Source of the DNA: Asterias rubens
Lineage: Eukaryota > Echinodermata > Asteroidea > Forcipulatida > Asteriidae
Length of the DNA: 64,000 bases
Assembly (NCBI RefSeq): GCF_902459465.1
Contig: NC_047065.1
Span: 9,720,170 to 9,784,169, forward strand
Reading direction: 5' to 3'
Part shown: one piece after another, positions 10,801-17,700 of the stretch
Layout of the letters: each line of letters begins with the position of its first letter
How positions within the stretch are numbered: position 1 is the first letter of the stretch
Notes under the pieces: generated by a model
What the model saw: the letters and a program-made list of their open reading frames with translations, nothing else
What the model was told of the DNA's origin: nothing
The model's database searches: none
Translations under genes and position numbers: made by a program

Positions 10801-12529
10801 TTTCTGGCCTCAAAACTCCATGATGAGAGATGTAGTGTACGGGACCTTTGTATGACTTCAGTTCAGCTTCAGACAGCTTCCGGGCAAACTTCTTTTCCAC
10901 CATTTCCTTCATCTGGGCATCATAGGCTTCTGCATGACTTGTGTTTTTTGCAAGTCGGCGTTCTGTTGAATAGAGCCTCTTCTCTATCTGGATCTTGTTA
11001 TCTGGTAGCTGTTTTGGATCCCTTTTCCAAGGGTAAGGGACGGTCCATCGGTTTCCATTTCGAATACAGGATTCTTCTATTATTTTGGCTTCCTTTAGTT
11101 CTGCTGGGCTGAGCTTTTCTGGTTCACATGTGCAGGACTTCACGGCTACTCCCATAGCTTCAGTTTTCCAGAAATCTGTCATGTCTACTGGTGTTGAGTA
11201 CTTTACATGGAGAACTCGGCTTGTCTTAGTCTGGTCCCCAGGGCCGGTTCCAAAAATCACCCAACCAAGTGGTGATTGGCGGGCAATCAGATTCTGGGCT
11301 TCATGGGTTTCACCAGCATGTATGCTTGCATGATCAATGCCAATGAGTAGGTCTACTGGGCCACTACCTCGATGGAGATTGCTTGGATGAAGTTTGAACA
11401 GTTTGGCCATCTCTGATAGGTCAACTTCAGCAACATCGTCGCTTATGCAGGGGATACCAATGGCAGTAACAGTGTAAGTTGGACCTTTGTACTTCGGACG
11501 AAGACGGACCTCATAGACTTTTGTTTGAAGCTCTTCTTCTTCTCCTCCCACTTTGGTGATGGTAGTAATTACATCCTTTCCCTTGAGCTTCAAGTTTTCG
11601 GCGAGGGACTTTCTGATCAATGTAATCTGTGCCCCGGAGTCAAGAAGGATATTTGCTGGTTGAGTAATCTGGGTTCCCATGATCTGCACTTGTAGGACTG
11701 GCAGTAATACTTCTGCTCGGGTTGTACTTACTGCAACACTGACTGAACCGGTGGCTTGCTGGGGAGTAAAATGCAGTAATTGATGGTGATAGTGTTTACA
11801 CTGGAGTCCGTTTATCATCTCTGTGCACTGTCGTCTTCTCGAACAGGTCGACACATTGTGGCCTTTTCCTGCCTTTTTGAGGCAGCTGAAGCAGACATGG
11901 TTCTCTTTAACCATCTTAAATCGGTTGGCTGAGCTCATCCCCTTGAACTTGTCACAGTGGTCTGTCCAGTGGCTGGAAGTGTGACAAACCCAGCACTTGT
12001 CACGGAAAGGCATTGAAGTCGGGTCTTTCTGCTGAATGTGATTGATGCTTGATCGGGGACTTTGACTCACACATCGTACTGGTGCCGTTGCTCTCATCCT
12101 TGATTTCATTTCCGATGACATCCAGTCCAGCAGTCCTTGTAGCGTCGCTAATTCTTTATCCCTTTCCAAGTGTCTGGACCACACCTTACGGTCGTCAGAG
12201 TTCATTTTCTGTTCAATGACTGCTAGCATATGATTATTATCCATGTCGTTTCGTCGCCCCACCTCCTTCAATGTGTTGTAACTCCTTCTCACAAGATGAA
12301 CTAGCTCACAGAATCTGGCATCTTCCCCGTCTCGGAGTGGCTTGAACTTCATGATATCTTGGGTGACGGTGTTAGTAATAAATCGTGGATCACCATATAT
12401 TGTGTCGAGGTACTCCCACGCTGCATCGTAATCGGACCCAATTCCCTTAATCAGCTCCAACGGCTTTCCTTGTAGGCATGTACGCAACAGTGTGATGGCA
12501 TCCCTCTTACCATACCTCTTATCAACCAT
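7850..12529 (-). CDS. BEL/Pao Pol polyprotein (protease-RT-RNase H-integrase)
   Basis: This 1,559-codon open frame runs without a stop. In order it shows the rest of the DUF1759-type Gag region (about residues 1-130), a CX2CX4HX4C zinc knuckle (about 179-192) with a second cysteine cluster after it, and an aspartic protease site LLDSGAQ (about 297). A BEL-type reverse transcriptase follows with YMDD (about 703-707, near 10,410), then an RNase H-like region with FCDAS and MTDS. The integrase has an H2C2 zinc region (about 1190-1235) and D, D and E catalytic positions in CDYFG, SDNGT and CAEAL (about 1261, 1328 and 1376). A C-terminal DUF5641-like domain ends near YPAEG. All expected Pol catalytic motifs are present. 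The real protein probably starts upstream in the Gag region, which lies in another frame; the ATG at 12,529 is only the first one in this frame. Confidence 0.93.
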   Translation of the reverse strand: MVDKRYGKRDAITLLRTCLQGKPLELIKGIGSDYDAAWEYLDTIYGDPRFITNTVTQDIMKFKPLRDGEDARFCELVHLVRRSYNTLKEVGRRNDMDNNHMLAVIEQKMNSDDRKVWSRHLERDKELATLQGLLDWMSSEMKSRMRATAPVRCVSQSPRSSINHIQQKDPTSMPFRDKCWVCHTSSHWTDHCDKFKGMSSANRFKMVKENHVCFSCLKKAGKGHNVSTCSRRRQCTEMINGLQCKHYHHQLLHFTPQQATGSVSVAVSTTRAEVLLPVLQVQIMGTQITQPANILLDSGAQITLIRKSLAENLKLKGKDVITTITKVGGEEEELQTKVYEVRLRPKYKGPTYTVTAIGIPCISDDVAEVDLSEMAKLFKLHPSNLHRGSGPVDLLIGIDHASIHAGETHEAQNLIARQSPLGWVIFGTGPGDQTKTSRVLHVKYSTPVDMTDFWKTEAMGVAVKSCTCEPEKLSPAELKEAKIIEESCIRNGNRWTVPYPWKRDPKQLPDNKIQIEKRLYSTERRLAKNTSHAEAYDAQMKEMVEKKFARKLSEAELKSYKGPVHYISHHGVLRPESKSTPLRIVFNSSATYHGQCLNDYWYKGPDLLNNLFGVIMKFRENEVAVIADISKMYHQILIPERDQHVHRFLWRDLNTDRTPDIYVKTVLTFGDKPAPAMAQIALKKTAEAAEKQFPDAARVLKENTYMDDICDSVHTVNEAKKLTSEIDEVLAEGGFRVKGWLSNEALEENYTSEKEDERMKFLDTTTDEKVLGTVWNRKTDEFHYKVNLDLDKNLSTDDRELMQRKLTKRQILSQIAQIFDPIGFAAAFLIRTKIGMQHQWQQGLDWDQEIPKADHDSWIQLFKEMKELNEISFERCLTPSNAVGVPLLCIFCDASEEAFGACAYIRWQINDGTYDVRFIAAKSRVAPLKRLTIPRLELQAAVMGTRLYQAIMEELRLPVEEAVFMTDSMIALSWIRSQARGFKPFVSNRVSEIQSQTDPSQWRHVPGELNVADDVSRGVPVKQLTQRWKNGPEFLRFPEESWPKDAERVNQMEVDKERHKTQAVFITTETHQAIDCKKYSSWRKLIRVTAYVRRFVQNIRAKMQSCVNKESKQGPLSPQELTDAANYWIIKAQKNLHKRMANGEFKSLSPFTDDAGILRVGGRLQESTMFYTTKHPALLPNDHYISILIVRSIHQQGHTGVATTVAKTRQRYWILKAHNLAKTIKYCCVVCREAEHKLETQVMADLPKQRLAPYTPPFYFTSCDYFGRYQVKIGRNKTAKHYGVIFTCLNTRAVHLELAVDCSTMEYIQVLRRFFSIRGYPAQMISDNGTQLVGAQRELQRMIQGWNIEELKQFGAEKGMEWKFITPRAPHQNGCAEALVKSCKTALKRAVGAQVLTPFELYAVLLEVANLVNQRPIGRIPNDPDDGSYLSPNDILLGRASTDVPQGPFQETKNPRHRVEFVQRIIDSFWKRWSRDVLPCLVPRKKWRAERRNVRVGDVVTVSDTNPVRGKWCVGRVLEVFPGSDGKVRNVKVKTESGEYQRPITKIAVIYPAEGYDED

Positions 12530-13158
12530 ATGCTTGAAGTCATCTTTAAAGATGGCGTATTCTCTGACATCCCCTGTGTCTTGGGCATCTTTGGCTTTTC
12601 CATTTTAAACCCACAGAATTTGTCGACATCATGGATTGCTGTATTCGCTTTCTTCTGCTCTTCCTTCTGATCACTTGCTCCATTTATGCTGATATGGCTA
12701 TCGGACTCTGTTATCTGCTTGGCACTGGAAGTTGTACTGGATTGCTCTGCACTGGATATTTGCTCGGCACTTGAACTGGACTGGTCATTACTGGAACTCG
12801 TTTTCTCTGTACTGGCACTGGCTTCTTCATTCGGGTTTGACTCTTTCTCTGTAGGTGTTGGAGTTACATGTAGATGATCTTTTGCCTCACACTGTAAAGC
12901 TATGAACATTTGCTGGCATTCTTCTAACCACTCCTCTTCGGTAGTAAATTCATCGTCATCTAATATCTGCTCGGTATAAGCCTCATGCTTTTGAACTAGG
13001 CTGTCATACACCAGTTCAAACTTTTCAAGCTGACTTGAAACTTCATCGGTTGCCCTATTGCCTTCGATCATCAAGCGTAGGGCTTTTCCCTGTCTTGTGA
13101 GTGCCGCCTTGGCATTCCTTCTTTTGACTTTTAACTCTTTTACTGTTGAGTCGGTCAT
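12451..13158 (-). CDS. BEL/Pao Gag-like N-terminal ORF, out of frame with Pol
   Basis: The first ATG of this frame is at 13,158. An in-frame TAG lies upstream inside the 5' LTR, so the open frame before this ATG is probably leader. The N-terminus is basic and helical (LKVKRRNAKAALTRQGKAL), followed by a glutamate-rich helix and a Ser/Glu/Gln-rich linker (about residues 120-190), which is usual for BEL Gag. The homology then breaks near 12,570-12,600: from there the DUF1759-like residues continue in the frame of the Pol ORF, and this frame ends after unrelated residues at 12,451. The two frames overlap by 79 bp. This could be an inactivating indel, a sequence error or a translational frameshift; BEL elements normally have one continuous ORF. 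Confidence 0.8.
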   Translation of the reverse strand: MTDSTVKELKVKRRNAKAALTRQGKALRLMIEGNRATDEVSSQLEKFELVYDSLVQKHEAYTEQILDDDEFTTEEEWLEECQQMFIALQCEAKDHLHVTPTPTEKESNPNEEASASTEKTSSSNDQSSSSAEQISSAEQSSTTSSAKQITESDSHISINGASDQKEEQKKANTAIHDVDKFCGFKMEKPKMPKTQGMSENTPSLKMTSSIWLIRGMVRGMPSHCCVHAYKESRWS

Positions 13159-13218
13159 TCTGATACGGTGCAGTACTCCCTTCTGATCCCGGGTTAGCAG
13201 AACAGAATTTGAATGTTG

Positions 13219-13504
13219 TGGCTCATCAAGGAGTAAGGCATACAGTTGTGACACAGACTAGATATCTTGCTTTCGTATTTTAATGCAATTTGAATTCTTT
13301 GGCAAGACTCTAGTAAACCTGATGTCCATAATCTCTGAAGTAAAAACTGATAACTGCTGGTTTTGACTATAAACTTTTCGGCTAAGAACTGCTACAGTAA
13401 AACATGGTGAAACATGGCTGAAACAACCACATGTAAACACTAAACATCTACAGTCACTAGAGGGCGCTAGTTACAATCTCAAAGGTCACTGGCTCAGTGA
13501 AACA
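13219..13504 (-). repeat. BEL 5' LTR
   Basis: The copy is identical by eye to 7,545-7,830. On the - strand it starts TGTTTCACTGAGCC and ends in GAGCCA. It would hold the promoter and start site. The Gag ATG is about 60 bp downstream. Confidence 0.92.
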
Positions 13505-13509
13505 TGTAT
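13505..13509. repeat. BEL target-site duplication, right copy
   Basis: TGTAT lies immediately outside the right LTR and matches 7,540-7,544. Confidence 0.9.
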
Positions 13510-14124
13510 AGATTGTCAAAATAGCTTATGTAGTTTAGGAAATATGAACTTAGGAAATATTGACGACTGTAGAAAAGACTGTAAGGGGCATGTATGTTTT
13601 AACCGCCTTGAACGAAGACTATTCTTTGTGAAGCTTTTTCGCGCTCTATGGATGATCACTGGAGCGTGACTCTGCTGCACCGCTAATACACTACACGTTG
13701 TGTGTATGCCTACGTGCAATGTTTATGCACATACCAATGGGGATTTACGTTGTTCTTTAGACGTGAAATTTGAAATTTTCAACCTCTCTTTTGAGCCGGA
13801 AGACAAAATCAAAATGGGGTCATGTCTGTGAGGCGTTTACGGAGTTTTTAATGCCCTTTCCGATGATGTATTGATTGTAAAAATCCCTCATGTAGATCAA
13901 AAGTTATGATTTTTTGAAATAATAAACGTTTATTTAGCGTAATTCAACACTCGATGGCGTCATCATGACGTCACTCAAGCGGTTTCCTGTCCCAGTGACT
14001 TTCTAACTATGTGTGAAGTTTGAAGTTTATATGAGCTTGGGAAGTGTGCATTTGTTAGCGGACAATCGACAGGCATAAGAAGAAGAAGAAGAAGAAGAAG
14101 AAGTAATAAAAAAAAACAACGAAC
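13510..14124. repeat. Dispersed CCGGAAG / TGACGTCA repeat copy with (AAG)n
   Basis: Landmarks in order are GAGCCGGAAGACAAAATC, AAAATGGGGTCATGTCTGTG, CATCATGACGTCA, TCTAACTATGTGTGAAG and TTTGTTAGCGGACAA, ending in an AAG run at about 14,081-14,103. The same series occurs at 47,540-47,808 and, split by LINEs, at 55,420-55,510. No gene was seen. Confidence 0.8.
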
Positions 14125-14490
14125 AAAAACAAGAGGTGTTTCGGACTTTAGTCACCTAAAAAAACGAACACTAACAAAAGGTGTTCGTAACTGTGCTCTG
14201 CTCCGAACACCTAAGAAGAAGAAGTATGAAGAAAAAGAAAGAAAAAAAACCAAACAAAAATAAGAGGTGTTCCGGGCTGTTGGCCCGAACACCAAAAAAA
14301 AAAAAACGAACAACAACAAAAGGTGTTCGGAGCTATGCTGTGCTCCGAACACCTAAAAAAAAAAAAACGAACAATAACAAAAGGTGTTCGGAGCTATGCT
14401 CTGCTCCGAACACCTAAAAAGAAGAAAAAAACCGAACAAAAATAAGAGGTGTTCCGGGCCGTTGCCCCGAACACCTAAAAAAACGAACAC
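14125..14490. repeat. Hairpin minisatellite ending about 70 bp before a ZDHHC exon
   Basis: Six or seven units have the form AGGTGTTCGG-loop-CCGAACACCTAAAAA with varied loops (for example AGCTATGCTCTGCT or GGCTGTTGGC). They are separated by ACGAACAANAACAAAA spacers. Several arms show compensating differences (GTTCGGAGC with GCTCCGAAC; GTTCCGGGC with GCCCGAAC), so the hairpin seems kept. The last unit lies just upstream of the splice acceptor of the exon starting at 14,559. Confidence 0.88.
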
Positions 14491-14558
14491 CAATATGAGG
14501 TGTTTTACAGTACATTCTACATTATGTCATAAGCTAATTTAACTTTGTCTGATTTTAG

Positions 14559-14704
14559 GGAGCTGTGCCTTTAGGAAATGCAACTCGAGACCACATCAAC
14601 AACCTTGGTCTGAGTGTTGGGCAAGTTGTGTATCGATGTCCTAAGTGTATTAGCATCAAACCAGAGAGAGCACATCATTGTAGCATATGCAGACGATGTA
14701 TCAA
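14559..14704 (+). CDS. ZDHHC3/7-like: ZDHHC exon a: zinc-binding cysteine-rich segment
   Basis: The acceptor is TCTGATTTTAG and the donor GTATGT at 14,705. It opens GAVPLGNAT and ends in RRCIK, with two bases of a lysine codon completed in the next exon. The G is the last residue of the family's DPG motif, whose other part must be in the upstream exon. Confidence 0.93.
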
Positions 14705-17700
14705 GTATGTAGCTTACTGTAAACTCAAATATTCTAACAATGGTTTGAAATAATCAGCTCATAGTTGATTTAATACAACAAAACAACTCATTGGGTGTGG
14801 TCATCAATACTTTTATGGCTTTTCTTATTATTGGAAAACATCCAATATCCCATCCCTTTACAGACCTAAAACACTACACTCTCCAGTATCTGAAAATAAT
14901 CATGACAATGAGTAAATATTTCAGGGTGTCTGAATAACTCAATTACTATACTTTTTATTAACCATGTGTACTTTAAAGTCTTTATATTACTGTGTTTAAC
15001 TGATGCAGGTGAAGGCATGACTTTTGTACAAAACTGTTTTGTGGATCAGACCACTAATCTTCTAAAAAAAAATTCTGGAAAAGATGAAGGGCTGCTTTGT
15101 TAATATGTTTTCTAGATTTTAATCCAAAGAACAAATTCATTAATGCTGCTGGTAAATTCAGTTTATTATTTAAACAACATTAGAATGCATGTAAATTTAT
15201 CTGTATGGATAAAGTATGCATATGTGGACCTATTGTTTTCTAATTTCTTTAATGTCGTGTACTTTTTCAACATAACTTGGTAAACTTTTTTATTTCCCAC
15301 AGAAAAATGGATCATCATTGTCCCTGGGTTAATAACTGTGTTGGAGAGAGTAATCAGAAGTTTTTTGTCTTATTTACGGTAAGTATTCACTCAGACCCTT
15401 TGATCAGTACTAAAATGGACAACAAACATAGTAGGTGCTGGGCAATTACTCAGCAAAGACTATCGGTAAAACCAAAATGAATATTCTTGATCCTCGATGC
15501 AAATTTAACATCTATTAAACTGCTGTTGTACCCACTCCTAAAACATAGGATTCAAACTACATCTAGCCACCGGGCAATCTTGGTGGTCTAGTTGGTATGA
15601 CTACACTCTACAGCTGCAAAGGTCTTGGATTCAAATCCCACCATAGTTATATTTCTGGGATTTTTTTTCACAGAACTCAGTTTATATGGGTTAACCAAAA
15701 CGAATATTCTTATAATCCCTGATGCAAATTTAATGTATAATATTATTATTGTTATTATTATTGCTATTATTATAATATAATAATAATAAATAATAACTAT
15801 AATAATAATAATAATAATAATAATATTAAATAATATACTAGAGATACATGTATGTACTTATCACTGAATGTTGTTTATTTATTCAACAGCTTTATATAAT
15901 GCTGATGTCTTCGCATGCCTTAATGCTAGTGCTTTTCCATTGCCTCGGTTGTATCAACTCACAATGGGGACGTAAGTATCACACTCACATAAATTTCACC
16001 TGTGGATCGAGATATTCGCTTAAATTATGATAAAAAGTTTCCTTTCAAATTTTGATATATAATTTTGGGCGCAGCAAATACGCTTGCGAGTCGTGAATGC
16101 ACTGCTACGATGGAGAAAAAAAATTGAATGTTTAGTGCCACTTTGTATGAAAGCGGCAAATATACACAAACCATTTTACCTCCATACATAAACTTTCTCT
16201 CATTCGGGATTTGCCTGCACTGACACACATTGCACAGAGACAAAGGGCACCTTGTACAGCATACATTCTACAGTTACTTTGTAGAGACTGATTCCTTAGA
16301 TTTCTAATGCTTTACGTGTGTTGGATGCAGCAGCAAGCAAACAGTGTGATCACTTTTATCCGCAAGCAATGTTAACATCGCAAATGCTGCAAAAGGCAAA
16401 ATTACAAAATTCCTCTCACTGAAGTTGTTTGAATGAATACTTGACCGGCCTGCTGTGGTGTGGCCTATATATTGGCTATCTCGTTGATTTGCTCTACAAG
16501 TATGAGCATTACTTACTCAATAACCAGTAGGGGAAAACCAAAGCATCTTTGTTTTAATAGATGGAAAGATTTGCAGTATGGTTCTCTTCATGCAAAAGCT
16601 AGTGCAAATTGGGGTCCTATTAAAAAAACAATTCAGCAATTTTCAATGACTACAAGTTAGTCTTTATCATAAGTGTCATAATTGTCCTCTTTTTATGGTT
16701 CTGTGAGTTGTTCAGTGAGTTGTATGCCAGACCTGAACTTAAAGGGACACGTTACCTTGGGCGCTTTTCATAAGACCAACTCGCTCGATTACAAAGCTGT
16801 TACATTTCTTTTGTAGAGATAGATTACCAAGTTTACAATGCTTTATCATCGGCAGAAGAACATATTGGGCTCGTATGGGCAGTGGGAGTTGGGAGAACAC
16901 ATTTTGTTGTAATTAAAAATTATATAATTTAAGGGGTATTTTTTTGTTTTTTCGTTTTGTTTTATTTATTGCAGCTGAATGTACATACTTCTCTCCTCCT
17001 GCTACAATAATATTGATCCTCATCTTAACATTTGAGGCCTTACTCTTTGCCTTGTTTACGGCCATTATGTTTGGAACTCAAGTACATTCAATTTGTACTG
17101 ATGAAACAGTAAGTATTAAATTGACCTTTTTGTAATAATTCATTTTATCAATTAAAGGATCAAATGCTTTCTACTCAGCGTACCAGATCAAGCTTCTCCT
17201 TTGTCTGTGCATTGCATGCTTAGATCAATGGTTGTCTTGCTAGCTTGGTTGGTTTGGCTTATTTGCATATAATTGCCATATAAGGCAATTTTGGTGTGGA
17301 TCCGCAGGATCAAGCCAGCATCCAATCAACAATGGCGTAGAGAAGGAAAGTGATTGGTCCTAAGTTTTACATGTTAGATGTGTCAGCCAATGAGTGCACA
17401 ATATTGGCATGTAGTTTGTTACATTTTTGAGGGAGTTTGGCTTGCTTAGGGTCACTTTGTCACAGCTTGTAGACATATAGCAGTTGCAGGTTGAATGGCT
17501 TTTGGCTTGCACCCTGAACAAAGGGCCAGATAGCTAGGTTGGTCGAAGTTGCGAGATAATAAAGGAAGATGGAAGAAAAAACACCCTTGTCACATGAAGT
17601 TTTGTGCTTTCATGCTTGATTTTGAGATCTCAAAATCAAATTCTGAGGTCTCTAAATCAAATTCAAAGACTTTTGTGGAAAATTACTTCTTTCTCAAAAA

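Larger units (their letters stand above)
7545..13504 (-). mobile_element. BEL/Pao LTR retrotransposon, near-complete
   Basis: This 5,960-bp element on the - strand has two direct LTRs of 286 bp (13,219-13,504 as the 5' LTR, 7,545-7,830 as the 3' LTR) that look identical over their length. They begin TGTTTCAC and end GAGCCA on the - strand. The duplicated target is TGTAT. A purine-rich GGGGCGAGGA lies directly before the 3' LTR and fits a polypurine tract. Inside are a Gag-like frame and a long Pol frame with protease, reverse transcriptase, RNase H and integrase. I found no clear primer-binding site after the 5' LTR. Identical LTRs imply a recent insertion, yet the Gag and Pol parts are in different frames. 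Confidence 0.95.

Noticed and set aside
10789..11333. + strand frames opposite the BEL Pol
   Set aside because: They are antisense shadows of a well-supported Pol frame.
15575..15640. tRNA gene
   Set aside because: Promoter boxes only; no proper acceptor stem or anticodon arm, and a SINE-like tail follows.
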